A DNA stretch of 64,000 nt, taken from assembly GCA_963830065.1 (NCBI GenBank), contig CAWHLA010000005.1, positions 1-64,000 on the forward strand. The letters are read 5' to 3'. The position numbers were made by a program, and so were the translations under genes. Source of the stretch: JACCZR01 sp963830065. Its GTDB lineage: Bacteria; Actinomycetota; Thermoleophilia; Solirubrobacterales; Thermoleophilaceae. Under the pieces are notes generated by a model, which saw nothing but the letters and a program-made list of their open reading frames with translations, was not told the DNA's origin and searched no databases. The number at the start of each line of letters is the position of its first letter. The stretch's first letter is position 1. Positions 38,130-46,883 of the stretch are shown in pieces.

Positions 38130-38573
38130 TCAGTTCTGCGGCGCGAGCGAGGGCCCGGGGCCCTGGATTACCAGGAACCAGATGGTGAAGCCCACCACGG
38201 CGATCGCAACGCTGATGGCGAAAATCCGCTCCAGTGCGCCGTTCTCCTGCTTGTGGCCGCCCGCGCGGCGCACCAGCCTCCAGGCCACGTCGACCCGCCT
38301 GGCCAGGGCCACGGTGATCAGGAGGGAGGCCAGCGTGCCGAGCATGATCGTCCCGATCCCCGCGGTTACGAAGCCGGTCAGGAACTGCACCTGGGAGCCC
38401 ACCCAGAACCAGAACAGCGGCTGCGGCCCGAACAGGCTGAGGCACATGACGAGCTCGACCGCAAGCAGCCCGTAGGCGAAGAAGCGGTCGAAGCGCTGCC
38501 GTCCCTCCGTCCCGCGCACCGCGCCTTCGCGCACGCGCAGCGGCGCCGTGCCGGGCCGGCGCCCGATGAACAT
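38130..38573 (-). CDS. Small membrane protein, unknown
   Basis: A 147-residue protein with three to four hydrophobic segments: about 34-50 (YGLLAVELVMCLSLFG), 60-85 (VQFLTGFVTAGIGTIMLGTL with SLLITVALA) and 120-140 (IFAISVAIAVVGFTIWFLVI). A basic N-terminus and an Arg/Lys loop suggest the ends are cytoplasmic. It follows the acyl-CoA synthetase gene on the same strand by 56 bases, so they may share a transcript. No family recognised. Confidence 0.75.
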   Translation of the reverse strand: MFIGRRPGTAPLRVREGAVRGTEGRQRFDRFFAYGLLAVELVMCLSLFGPQPLFWFWVGSQVQFLTGFVTAGIGTIMLGTLASLLITVALARRVDVAWRLVRRAGGHKQENGALERIFAISVAIAVVGFTIWFLVIQGPGPSLAPQN

Positions 38574-38629
38574 CCCACCGGTGTCTGTCGGGTCGTTACG
38601 AGGCAGAACGCCCGAGTCTAGGCCAGCCG

Positions 38630-40417
38630 CTAGCCCGCGTAGAGGTCCTCGATCTCCTCGTCGTGGCGCTCGTGGACCACGTTTCGCTTCACCTTCAGCG
38701 TCGGCGTCAGCTCGCCGTTCTCCTGGGAGAGGTCCTCGGGCAGGATCACGAAGCGCTTGATCTGCTCGACCGGACCGACGTGGGAGTTCACCTCGTCGAC
38801 CACCTTCTGGACTTCGGCGCGCATTTCCTCGGACTCCGGGAGATCGCCCACCTCGAGCCCGTGCTCGGACGCGAAGGCCGGTGCCTCCTCGGGGTCGATC
38901 GTGATCAGCGCGATGAGATACGGCCGCCGGTCGCCGACCACCACCGCCTGGGAGATCCAGCGGTTCTGCTTGAGCCCGTTCTCCAGGTTGGCCGGCGTGA
39001 TGTTCTTGCCGCCCGCGGTGATGATGATGTCCTTCTTGCGACCGGTGATGAACACGTAGCCGTCGTCGTCGATCGAGCCCAGGTCGCCGGTGTGCAGCCA
39101 CCCCTCGACCAGCGTCTCGTCGGTCGCCTCCTCGTTCTTGTAGTAGCCCTGGAAGATGTTCGGGCCCTTGAGCAGCAGCTCGCCGTCCTCGGCCACCTTG
39201 GCCTCCACGTTCGGCAGGGTCTTGCCCACCGAGCCGAAGCGGAAGTTCTCCGGCGTGTTGGCGGACGCCACGGTGGAGGTCTCGGTCATGCCGTATCCCT
39301 CCATCACCGGCACCCCACAGGCGTAGAAGAACTCGAGGATCTCCTTGGCGATGGGGGCCGCGCCGGTGACGCACTGGCGGATGTTGCCGCCGAACAGGGC
39401 GCGCACGTTCTTGTACAGCGCCTCGTCGGCCTGGTCGAAGGCCTCGCGCTCCTCGTCGGAGACCTCTTCGCCGTTGTGGTCGGCCAGGCGAACCTTCAGC
39501 CCCAGCTGGACCGCCTGCTTGAGCTTCTCGGGATCCTCGGCGTTCGCCGTGGCCAGCGTGTAGATCTTCTCGAACATCCGGGGCACCGACGGGAAGTAGG
39601 TCGGCTTGACCTCGGTCAGGTTGGGGATGATCTTGGTCGGGTCCTTCTCCCAGAAGGCGAGGCAGCCGCCCAGGTCGAGCCCCACGTACTGGATCAGCTT
39701 GGCGAACGCGTGGGCCAGCGGGAGGAACAGATAGACGACCTCGCCCTCCTCCAGCACTCCCATCGTCTCGGTCATCGAGGTGACGTCGCGGTAGTTGCCG
39801 TGCGTCAGCAGGCAACCCTTGGGCGGGCCGGTGGTGCCGGAGGTGTAGATGGTGATCGCGAGGTCGTCGGGGCCGACCGCCTGGATGCGCTGGTCGAGCT
39901 CCTCGGCGTCGCGGCCACGCCCGCGCTCGCGCAGGTCGTCGAGCGAGATCGCGTCGCCGATGTCGGCGTCGCCGGGATCGAACACGATGATGTGCTCGAG
40001 GTTGGGCAGGTCGTCCTGGACCTGGCGGATCTTGCCGAGCTGCTCGCCGTCCTCGACGAACACCGCCTTGGACTCCGAGTGCTCGATCACGTAGTGGCAC
40101 TCGGCCGGGGAGTTGGTCTGGTAGACGGACACCGAGACCGCGCCGGCGGAGAAGATCGCCATGTTGGCGAAGGTCCACTCGGGCCGGGTGTGGCTGACGA
40201 TCGCGACCTTCTCGCCGTGCTCGATCCCCAGGTCGATCAGGCCGCGGGCGACCTCGCTGATCGCCTCGCCGAGCTCGGCGTAGGTGGTCTCGACCCACTC
40301 GTCGCCCGACTTGTGTCGCAGCGCGGGCTTGTCGGCGTGCTTCTGCGCGGCCAGACCGGCCAGGTCGGCCATCGTCTTGGACCCCGTGCCCTGCTCGGGC
40401 GCGGTCACTGCTTCCAT
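38630..40417 (-). CDS. Long-chain fatty-acid-CoA ligase (AMP-forming)
   Basis: A 595-residue ANL-family enzyme that activates fatty acids to acyl-CoA via acyl-AMP. The P-loop-like motif TIYTSGTTGPPKGCLLTHGN, EGYGMTETS, WLHTGDLGSIDDDGYVFITG and GRKKDIIITAGGKNI (A8, A10 region with the catalytic lysine nearby) are present. The start ATG has the ribosome binding site GGAGGAAC. FadD15-like by overall pattern. Confidence 0.92.
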   Translation of the reverse strand: MEAVTAPEQGTGSKTMADLAGLAAQKHADKPALRHKSGDEWVETTYAELGEAISEVARGLIDLGIEHGEKVAIVSHTRPEWTFANMAIFSAGAVSVSVYQTNSPAECHYVIEHSESKAVFVEDGEQLGKIRQVQDDLPNLEHIIVFDPGDADIGDAISLDDLRERGRGRDAEELDQRIQAVGPDDLAITIYTSGTTGPPKGCLLTHGNYRDVTSMTETMGVLEEGEVVYLFLPLAHAFAKLIQYVGLDLGGCLAFWEKDPTKIIPNLTEVKPTYFPSVPRMFEKIYTLATANAEDPEKLKQAVQLGLKVRLADHNGEEVSDEEREAFDQADEALYKNVRALFGGNIRQCVTGAAPIAKEILEFFYACGVPVMEGYGMTETSTVASANTPENFRFGSVGKTLPNVEAKVAEDGELLLKGPNIFQGYYKNEEATDETLVEGWLHTGDLGSIDDDGYVFITGRKKDIIITAGGKNITPANLENGLKQNRWISQAVVVGDRRPYLIALITIDPEEAPAFASEHGLEVGDLPESEEMRAEVQKVVDEVNSHVGPVEQIKRFVILPEDLSQENGELTPTLKVKRNVVHERHDEEIEDLYAG

Positions 40418-40453
40418 CTTCAGTTCCTCCCCGGTTGGCTACCGGGGCGGATA

Positions 40454-40633
40454 CTACGACGCTTTGGCGAGCTCCTGCCGGCGCATCGCGTCCTTCAGCG
40501 TCTCCTCGAACAACACCTTGTCGATCCGTCCCTGATAGATCGGCACCCCGAGTTCCGTGCACTTCGCGATTACCTCGCGGCGGTGCATCCCGGCCTCACG
40601 GCCGAGCTCGGTGGGCGTCAGGTGGATCGCCAT
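40454..40633 (-). CDS. 59-residue helix-turn-helix-like protein
   Basis: A small gene with a strong ribosome binding site (GAGGGAG, six bases before ATG). The protein begins MAIHLTPTELGREAGMHRRE, then VIAKCTELGVPIYQGRIDKV and LFEETLKDAMRRQELAKAS. The LTPTELGREAGMHRREVIAKCTEL pattern looks like a short winged or MerR-like HTH, with a following strand-helix. It lies between the acyl-CoA ligase and the NIF3 gene on the same strand. DNA binding is inferred from shape only. Confidence 0.7.
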   Translation of the reverse strand: MAIHLTPTELGREAGMHRREVIAKCTELGVPIYQGRIDKVLFEETLKDAMRRQELAKAS

Positions 40634-40670
40634 ATATGTCTCCCTCGTCGGTGACTCCGGACCGCGGATG

Positions 40671-41429
40671 TTAGACGGGATTCGGGATGGAGAGAAATTC
40701 GTGCTCGATCCCGAAGCGATCGGCCAGCAGGTCGCCCAGACGGCGCACGCCGAGCGTCTCGGTGGCGTAGTGGCCGCCGGCCACGAAGTGCACGCCGGCT
40801 TCGCGTGAGTCGGCCATCGCGGGCTCCGACGGCTCGCCGGTCACGAACGCGTCCAGGCCCAGCGCGATCGCCTCGGCGAAGGCGAAGTCACCGCCTCCCG
40901 AGACGACTCCGAGGCTGCGCACCGCGTCGGGCCCCGAGTCCCACGCGAAGGGCTCCTGGCCGAACGCGGCCGCGCAGCGACTGCGCAGCTCGGCAAAGGG
41001 CACGCTCTCCGCCGACCGGGCGATCAGCCCGATCTCCCGGCCCTTGGCCTCGGCGAACGTGCCGGCGGGCTCGAAGCCGAGGGCCTCGCAGATCAGCGCG
41101 TTGTTGCCGTGCTCGGGGTGGGCGTCCAGCGGCAGGTGGTAGGCGGCGAGGGACATGTCCTCGCCGAACAGGATCTCGAGGCGGACGCGCTGAGCCGGGG
41201 TCACCGGCTGGGGCCGCGAGCCCCAGATGATCCCGTGGTGGCAGAGCACCATCTGCGCCCCGGCCCGGGCCGCCTCCCGGAAGAGCTCGCGGTGGGCGGA
41301 CACGCCCGTCACGACCTTTCGGACCTCTCGGGCGCCGGGTACCTGGAGGCCGTTGGGGCCGTAGTCCTCGAACGCTCCGGCGTCGAGCAGATCGTCGAGG
41401 AAGGCGATGAGCTCGTCGCGGTCGGCCAC
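40671..41429 (-). CDS. NIF3-family dinuclear metal centre protein
   Basis: A 252-residue Nif3/YbgI-like protein. NGLQV, LCHHGIIW (two metal His), AYHLPLDAHPEHGNN and the C-terminal FVAGGHYATETLG (metal His, Glu) are the family's ligand motifs. The family forms toroidal hexamers; a GTP cyclohydrolase-type activity is reported for some, but the role is uncertain. GTG 41429 is preferred over the longer frame because TACCCT lies nine bases upstream and conserved sequence begins here. Confidence 0.9.
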   Translation of the reverse strand: MADRDELIAFLDDLLDAGAFEDYGPNGLQVPGAREVRKVVTGVSAHRELFREAARAGAQMVLCHHGIIWGSRPQPVTPAQRVRLEILFGEDMSLAAYHLPLDAHPEHGNNALICEALGFEPAGTFAEAKGREIGLIARSAESVPFAELRSRCAAAFGQEPFAWDSGPDAVRSLGVVSGGGDFAFAEAIALGLDAFVTGEPSEPAMADSREAGVHFVAGGHYATETLGVRRLGDLLADRFGIEHEFLSIPNPV

Positions 41430-41438
41430 CGGTCGTGC

Positions 41439-41444
41439 AGGGTA
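41439..41444 (-). promoter_or_regulatory. Candidate -10 box of the NIF3 gene
   Basis: TACCCT on the minus strand, nine bases before GTG 41429. Fits the near-leaderless pattern. Confidence 0.45.
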
Positions 41445-41491
41445 CCCCGCGGGGGTGAGGGGGGAGGGTGGTTTACACAAGGGCGACCGAA

Positions 41492-41544
41492 GGTAACCTG
41501 ACCCTGCCGGCGGCTTTAGGGCTGCCGGTCAGGTAGGGGTTACC
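41492..41544. promoter_or_regulatory. Nested inverted repeats upstream of the sigma-factor gene
   Basis: Two perfect nested inverted repeats: GGTAACC (41492-41498) with GGTTACC (41538-41544), and CCTGACC (41497-41503) with GGTCAGG (41527-41533). CTGCCGG also occurs as a direct repeat inside. This 53-base structure ends 23 bases before the sigma GTG. It could be an operator pair or an RNA hairpin controlling the sigma gene. Confidence 0.45.
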
Positions 41545-41567
41545 AGCAGGCAGGGAGGCGCGATTCT

Positions 41568-42911
41568 GTGAACGAAGCCGCCGCGACGACGGCGACTGCT
41601 TCGGCGACCGACGCCGAACTGGTCGACGCTGTGCGCGCTGGAGATGAGCACGCCTTCGCCGAGCTCTATCGCCGGTATCGCCCGCGGGTGTGCGCCTTCG
41701 TGCGCCGCAGGGTGCGCGACGACGGCCGCGCCGAGGACCTGACCCAGGAGGCCTTTCTGTCGGCCCTGCGCCGGCTGCGAGAGACCGAGGCGCGGGTCAG
41801 CTTCCGCCCCTGGATCTACGAGATCGCACGCAACGCGACGATCGATCAGTTCCGCCGCAGCGCGCGCACCGACGAGGTCTCGGTCGACGGCCGGCTTCAC
41901 GCGAGTGACCATCTGCGGCTGCTGAGCCCATACGGCCCCGACCGCGAGGTGGCCGCGAAGCAGGATCTCGAGACCCTTCAGGGAGCATTCGACGAGCTCT
42001 CCGATCGCCACGAGCGCATTCTCGTCATGCGAGAGCTCGAAGGCCTTTCCTACCGGGAGATCGGGCGGCGCATGGAGCTCACCCGCCCCGGGGTCGAGAG
42101 CACCCTGTTCCGCGCCCGGCGCCGGCTGCAGTCCGAGTTCACCGAGCTCGAGACCGGCCGCCGTTGCCTGACCGTCCGGGGTGCAATGGGCCGGCTGGTG
42201 GAGGGCATGAACGTGCGAACCGACCGTGGGCTGGTCAAGCGTCACGTCCGCCGCTGCGCGGTGTGCCGGGCCGACGCGACGGGAGCTCGGCCTCGTACCC
42301 GAGCGCGCGTCGCGTGCCTCGCGCGTAGCCGCGCTGCTGCCTTTGCCGTTCGTTCCCTCCGCCTTCAGCGCAAAGGCGGCAGCCGTGGTGGCCGCCGTGG
42401 CCCTGACGGGCAGCGGCGTGGGAATAGGCGCCCTGAGCAGCGCGGGCGGCAGCGGACAGCAGCTCTCGGTGGAACCGGCGTCGACCGTTCACGACGAGCG
42501 CTCCCCAGGGCAGCGCGTACGCCCCGCCCCGACGCCGAGCTCTGCCGCCGCGAGCGTGCCCCGCGCTCCCGTGGCCGAGGTCGCGACCTCTCGGCTGAGA
42601 GTGGCGCCCCCCTCCGGCCCGCGCGAGGAGCCGCCTGCTGCGGCGGCGCCGCGCATCATCCCGCAGGAGCCCGCGGTCCCGGTGGTCGCGACGCCTCGGG
42701 CCGAGGTCCCGGAAGTGGTGAACGACGGCGGACCCGCTACGCCTGTCCTCGAGTCCTTGCCGCCCGCGGTGGTCGAGAACGGGGCGAACACCCTGCGCGA
42801 GGTCCTCCGCACGCCGAGTCCGCTGTTGCCGGGCCTTCCCGGGTTGCCACCGGGCGCCTGAGCCGGCCGCGCGGCGCCGATAGTGTGCCGCGCGACGATG
42901 GCCGAGCCTGA
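41568..42911 (+). CDS. ECF-like sigma factor with zinc-finger and membrane C-terminus (apparent frameshift)
   Basis: Region 2 (AFAELYRRYRPRVCAFVRRR ... DLTQEAFLSAL) and region 4 (LSDRHERILVMRELEGLSYREIGRRM) of a sigma-70 family protein are intact. They are followed by a HVRRCAVCR motif like the zinc finger of anti-sigma factors. Near 42280 coding character moves by one base to the frame ending at 42861, which reads RELGLVPERASRASRVAAL, a hydrophobic segment (AKAAAVVAAVALTGSGVGIG) and a Pro/Ala-rich tail. The literal frame runs to 42911 as Arg-rich nonsense. The corrected protein would be about 430 residues. GTG start with GGGAGG upstream. Confidence 0.8.
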   Translation: MNEAAATTATASATDAELVDAVRAGDEHAFAELYRRYRPRVCAFVRRRVRDDGRAEDLTQEAFLSALRRLRETEARVSFRPWIYEIARNATIDQFRRSARTDEVSVDGRLHASDHLRLLSPYGPDREVAAKQDLETLQGAFDELSDRHERILVMRELEGLSYREIGRRMELTRPGVESTLFRARRRLQSEFTELETGRRCLTVRGAMGRLVEGMNVRTDRGLVKRHVRRCAVCRADATGARPRTRARVACLARSRAAAFAVRSLRLQRKGGSRGGRRGPDGQRRGNRRPEQRGRQRTAALGGTGVDRSRRALPRAARTPRPDAELCRRERAPRSRGRGRDLSAESGAPLRPARGAACCGGAAHHPAGARGPGGRDASGRGPGSGERRRTRYACPRVLAARGGRERGEHPARGPPHAESAVAGPSRVATGRLSRPRGADSVPRDDGRA

Positions 42912-43158
42912 GGAGCTGCCGGGCGCCGAGGAGGATCCCTTCCTCGAGTCGCTGATGGACACCAGCCTCTACTCGATGGGCGCGTTCTTCTCCGACGAGC
43001 ACCCCGACCTCGTGGACGAGGTGATCGCGCAGAGCGAGGAGATCGAGGCGGCGGGCATCCGCGGGTACGCGGACGAGCACGACATGACGGTCGAGGCCTG
43101 CTTCGAGACCATGCTCACCGGATTGGCCGTCCGGTACTACAACGCCGTGGCGGGGTAG
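42898..43158 (+). CDS. Small acidic hypothetical protein
   Basis: An 86-residue acidic, helical protein (EDPFLESLMDTSLYSMGAFF, DEHPDLVDEVIAQSEEIEAAG, TVEACFETMLTGLAVRYY). No family recognised. ATG 42898 preferred; an in-frame GTG at 42883 is possible. TAGTGT lies 11 bases upstream as a possible -10. It overlaps the junk end of the sigma frame, which supports the view that the sigma gene really ends at 42861. Confidence 0.65.
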   Translation: MAEPEELPGAEEDPFLESLMDTSLYSMGAFFSDEHPDLVDEVIAQSEEIEAAGIRGYADEHDMTVEACFETMLTGLAVRYYNAVAG

Positions 43159-43177
43159 TCGAGAGGGCCGCGGCGCC

Positions 43178-44347
43178 ATGGTGACCGACCTGCACGCCCA
43201 CTACCCGATGCGGGTGGTGAGCGACGTCACGCCCGACACCGCGCTCGGGTTGATGCGCAAGGCGATGCGCCGCCCCACGCTCGGCGACAAGCTGCGGGCG
43301 CTGATCCTCGGGCTGGCCAGCAGGTTCTTCAGCGACCGGGATCCCTTCTCCGGCTATCGGATCACCCCCGGGCGGCTTCGCGAAGGCGGCGTGGGCGTGG
43401 CGCTGTCGGTGCTCTACCGCCCCTCTGAGGAGCTCGATCCCGACGAGCGGTTCGCCTCGGCGCCGAAGCCCTCCTACTTCTCGCTCCTCCTGGGCGACCT
43501 CGAGGCGGTGGAGGCCGAGGTCGGGACCCACGATCGGTCACTGCTGCGGGTCGTCCACGACCGCGCCGAGCTCGACGCCTGCGTCGCGGATGGGGCAACG
43601 GCGCTGGTGCACTGCGTGGAGGGGGGCTTCCACCTGGGCGGGGAGGCCGCCCAGATAGACGCCAACGTCGCGGAGCTGGCCCGGCGCGGGGTCGCCTACG
43701 TCACGGTCGCGCACCTGTTCTTCCGCGGCGTCGCCACCGTGGCGCCCGCGCTGCCGTTTCTCACGGACGGCCAATACGGCCGCCTGTTCCCCCAGCGCGA
43801 GGGCGAGGGGCTCACCGACCTCGGCGTGGCCGCCGTCCGGGCCATGGCCCGCCACCGGGTCCTGGTGGACGTCTCGCACATGCGCGCCGACTCGATCGCG
43901 GAGACCCTCCAGCTCCTCGACGAGGCGGACCCGGACCGCTCGCTGCCGGTGGTGTCGACCCACGCCGGTTACCGGTTCGGCGAGCAGAGCTACATGCACG
44001 ACGACGCCACCGTCCGCCGGATAGCCGAGCGCGACGGGGCTATCGGGCTGATCACGGCCGAACACCAGTTGCTCGACGGGCTGGACGACAAGCCGAAGGA
44101 CTTCGACGGGTCATTCGCCGTCCTGCGGCGCCACATCGACCGGATCGCGGAGATCACCGGCAGCCACCGCAACGTCGCCCTCGGCACCGACTTCGACGGC
44201 TTCGTGAAGCCCACGCTCCCCGGCCTCCAGCACATGGGAGACCTGAGCCGGCTGGAGGACGCGCTGAGCGACCATTACGGAGCCGAGATCGCCGAGCAGA
44301 TCACCGCGGGCAATACGCTGCGGGTGCTGCGCAAGCTCTGGCCCTGA
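43178..44347 (+). CDS. Membrane dipeptidase (M19 family)
   Basis: A 389-residue zinc dipeptidase of the renal dipeptidase type. DLHAHYP (two His), HCVEGGFHLG (bridging Glu), DVSHM (His), STHAGYR (His) and LGTDFDGF (Asp) give the full binuclear site. It cleaves dipeptides, often with a D-residue. No signal peptide is evident. ATG start. Confidence 0.92.
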   Translation: MVTDLHAHYPMRVVSDVTPDTALGLMRKAMRRPTLGDKLRALILGLASRFFSDRDPFSGYRITPGRLREGGVGVALSVLYRPSEELDPDERFASAPKPSYFSLLLGDLEAVEAEVGTHDRSLLRVVHDRAELDACVADGATALVHCVEGGFHLGGEAAQIDANVAELARRGVAYVTVAHLFFRGVATVAPALPFLTDGQYGRLFPQREGEGLTDLGVAAVRAMARHRVLVDVSHMRADSIAETLQLLDEADPDRSLPVVSTHAGYRFGEQSYMHDDATVRRIAERDGAIGLITAEHQLLDGLDDKPKDFDGSFAVLRRHIDRIAEITGSHRNVALGTDFDGFVKPTLPGLQHMGDLSRLEDALSDHYGAEIAEQITAGNTLRVLRKLWP

Positions 44348-44405
44348 GCGGGGCAAATTCGGCGCAAACCTTGCGTCGCGCGGGCTGAGCGGAGAGGGTC
44401 GGCTC

Positions 44406-45185
44406 ATGCGCTATCGACCTATCGACCGCGACCCCGACGACGGACGCCTGGGTCGCTTCATCCCGGACGACTGGGGACACGTCGACAACTACCCACTCTC
44501 GGCGCTGCCGCTCGAGCAGCAGCCTCGCAAGCGACCCGTTGTCATCGGGGTGAATTGGTACTCCGAGCTCTTCAGCCCCGAGCTCGACGAGGCGAGCGGC
44601 GAGCACTGGGTCGCGCCAGGCGGCGTCGGCGACCTGTCCACCGTGGAGGGCGGCCACTGCGTCTGCCTCGAGCCAGGCGGAGAGCCCGACACCGAGGAGT
44701 GGTGGGACTTCTACGACCAGGGGCAGGAGGGCGCGTGCGTCGGCTTCGGGTGGTCGCGCTGCATGACGCTCCTCAACGACGGGAGGACCTACGCGCCCCG
44801 GTGGCTGTGGGACCGCTCCAAGGAGGCCGACGAGTGGCCGGAGACCGTGCCCGGCGACAACAACGGGACCTCCGTGCGCGCGGCCGGCGAGATTCTCAAG
44901 GCGCTCGGCCACGTGTCGTGGGACGACTCCTACGCCGACGACGACCACACCGAGCGCACCGGCTACACCGCCGACCACGGCGAGGGCATCAAGCGCTTCC
45001 GCTGGGCGCGCTCGGTGGACGAGGTGCATCGCGTGCTCGGCAACGACACGCGCGACGAGCTGGGCGCGGTGCCGATCCTCAATTCCTGGGGTCGCAGCTA
45101 CCCCCACCGGACCTGGATGCCCGATGAGGTGCTCGACCGCCTGATGCAGGAGGAGGGCGAGATCGCCATCCCCACCGACCGCTAG
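44406..45185 (+). CDS. Papain-like cysteine protease-like protein
   Basis: A 259-residue protein. Gln105 and Cys111 in YDQGQEGACVGFGWS keep the six-residue papain Gln-Cys spacing, and Asn226 lies in ILNSWG, the papain Asn motif. The typical GGHxV His segment (VEGGHCVCLEP, His84) is found before the Cys rather than after it; His208 lies 18 residues before Asn226 and is an alternative. Substrate unknown. The ribosome binding site GGAGAGGG precedes ATG. Phage- and actinobacteria-borne relatives are my recollection, not a search. Confidence 0.6.
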   Translation: MRYRPIDRDPDDGRLGRFIPDDWGHVDNYPLSALPLEQQPRKRPVVIGVNWYSELFSPELDEASGEHWVAPGGVGDLSTVEGGHCVCLEPGGEPDTEEWWDFYDQGQEGACVGFGWSRCMTLLNDGRTYAPRWLWDRSKEADEWPETVPGDNNGTSVRAAGEILKALGHVSWDDSYADDDHTERTGYTADHGEGIKRFRWARSVDEVHRVLGNDTRDELGAVPILNSWGRSYPHRTWMPDEVLDRLMQEEGEIAIPTDR

Positions 45186-46412
45186 CTAGCGATGGCCGCG
45201 GAGGCGGGCGACGGCGTTGCGCACCCACGTGTGAAGCCGCTGCCATAGCTTGGCCTGGGCGGCGGGCTCCTCGGGGTAGACGAGCACCGACTCGGACGGG
45301 CGGCCGTCGGCGTCCACGGTGCTGACGTAGACGTCGTACCGCTTTCCGGCGGCCAGCTCGATGTCGGTCTGCAGCGACCCGCGGAGAGCGGGCTCGAGCG
45401 CGAACGTGTACGCCTGGGGCGGCAGACTGTCATCGGCCGAGTTGACGGTGACCACGAGGCGCTCCGGCCGACCAGTGGCGCGGCCGGAGAAGTCGAAGTC
45501 GAGGTGCAGGCGCCCAGCGCGGCGCTCGATCCGGACCTCGGGCGGGGGCAGCGCCTCCGGCCGGCGGGCCACCACCGCGTCGTCCACCAGCTTCTTCGGG
45601 TCGGCCCACTGCTTGTGCGGGAGCGGCCCCCTGGGGCTGGGCTGGTGCAAGCCGGGGATGCGGGGCTGGGTATCGCCCCAGCGTCCGCGCCACTGCAGCC
45701 AGCCGGGCACCGGGTCGCCGATGATCTCCAGCCGCAGCTTCGGCGTCTTGCGCTTGCCGTCGGCGAGGTCGTACCAGGCCTCGGTCTCGTGGTAGCCGGC
45801 GTGGAAGTAGGAGGCGTGGGACCCGCGCCCGACGTAGACGAGCGGCGTGTCGGGGCTCCCGGGCTCCTTCTCCACCTCGCTCCAGCTCGCCTGGCCCGCA
45901 TGCTTGTGCTGGGCGTACACGGCCAGGTCGGGGTGGTCCTCGTCGCGGTGCATCCGTAGCTGCACCATCTCCCAGTCGCCCTCGTGCAGCCCGGCGCCCC
46001 CGGCCAGGTTGTAGTCGTTGTAGAAGTAGTACAGCCAGTACTGGAGCCACAGGCGGCCGTCGGAGTCCTCCTTTGCGCGCCCGTACATGACGTTCGCGTA
46101 GCCCGGCTTCTGGCGCAGCTCGACGTAGCGCCGCCGATAGTCGCGCGCGGGTGAGCTGATCAGGTCCTCGGCGTCGGCGTCGGTGCCGTCCGAGTACTTC
46201 GGGTGCCCGAGGAAGTCCAGCGTGAGCCTCTGGCGGCCGGGCTCGGGGTCGGTGGCGGCGATCAGCTCCCCCTCCTCGCCGCCGACGTACTTCCGGCGCA
46301 GCTCGTTTCCCGGGTTGTCCGTCCACTCGGCGGCGGAGTCGGCGAAGAACGCCTCCTGCGAGTCGTAGCGGGGCTGGGGTTGGAACTGGCGCAGAAGCTC
46401 GTCGTGGTCCAC
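45186..46412 (-). CDS. Vps62-like domain protein
   Basis: A 408-residue protein. The central part (LWLQYWLYYFYNDYNLAGGA, LHEGDWEMVQLRM, VYVGRGSHASYFHAGYHETE) matches the Vps62/DUF946 family known from fungi, plants and bacteria, whose molecular role is not settled. A beta-rich C-terminal domain (about 300-385) resembles an Ig-like fold. No signal peptide. GTG start with TAACGT six bases upstream. It abuts the papain-like gene tail to tail. Confidence 0.7.
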   Translation of the reverse strand: MDHDELLRQFQPQPRYDSQEAFFADSAAEWTDNPGNELRRKYVGGEEGELIAATDPEPGRQRLTLDFLGHPKYSDGTDADAEDLISSPARDYRRRYVELRQKPGYANVMYGRAKEDSDGRLWLQYWLYYFYNDYNLAGGAGLHEGDWEMVQLRMHRDEDHPDLAVYAQHKHAGQASWSEVEKEPGSPDTPLVYVGRGSHASYFHAGYHETEAWYDLADGKRKTPKLRLEIIGDPVPGWLQWRGRWGDTQPRIPGLHQPSPRGPLPHKQWADPKKLVDDAVVARRPEALPPPEVRIERRAGRLHLDFDFSGRATGRPERLVVTVNSADDSLPPQAYTFALEPALRGSLQTDIELAAGKRYDVYVSTVDADGRPSESVLVYPEEPAAQAKLWQRLHTWVRNAVARLRGHR

Positions 46413-46418
46413 GTTGCG

Positions 46419-46424
46419 ACGTTA
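46419..46424 (-). promoter_or_regulatory. Candidate -10 box of the Vps62-like gene
   Basis: TAACGT on the minus strand, six bases before GTG 46412. Fits a leaderless start. Confidence 0.35.
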
Positions 46425-46463
46425 ACCGGCAGGACTCGCCCCTGGCTCGCCGAACGCCGCAAG

Positions 46464-46874
46464 ATGAACAGGTTCCTGGTGGGGTCGGTTCTCGGATCCT
46501 TCACCATCGTTGTGCTCGGGATGGGGGTGCTGATGGCGATCGACACCGAGCATGCGCAGCTCTACCTCGGAGGGATCGGGCTGCTGGCCGTGTTGGCCAC
46601 TGTGCTCACCTTCGGAGCGCTGCTGCACATCACGGGCGGCGGCGAGACCGATCGCGACCGGCGGGAGACCTACGCGCGCGTGATGATCGCCCTGGTCACG
46701 GCCACGGCCGGCACCGTGGGCGGCGTGGGCGGTGGGGCGGTGGTCAGCTCGAACCAGACCGACGCCGCGAAGCAGGATGCGGCGGCCGCGAGCGCAAAGG
46801 CCGACGAAACCCAACAGCAGCTGGACCAGGTCGAGAACGCCCAACCCCAGGACGAGCAACCCGCCGGGAAGTAG
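46464..46874 (+). CDS. Membrane protein with glutamine-rich tail
   Basis: A 136-residue protein. Hydrophobic segments at about 5-25 and 36-56, and a Gly-rich hydrophobic stretch at 76-96 (VTATAGTVGGVGGGAVV), then a polar Ala/Gln helix (KQDAAAASAKADETQQQLDQ) that may form a coiled coil. Unknown function. It precedes the EEP-family gene by nine bases, so the two are probably co-transcribed. Confidence 0.7.
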   Translation: MNRFLVGSVLGSFTIVVLGMGVLMAIDTEHAQLYLGGIGLLAVLATVLTFGALLHITGGGETDRDRRETYARVMIALVTATAGTVGGVGGGAVVSSNQTDAAKQDAAAASAKADETQQQLDQVENAQPQDEQPAGK

Positions 46875-46883
46875 CGTGGGCTC

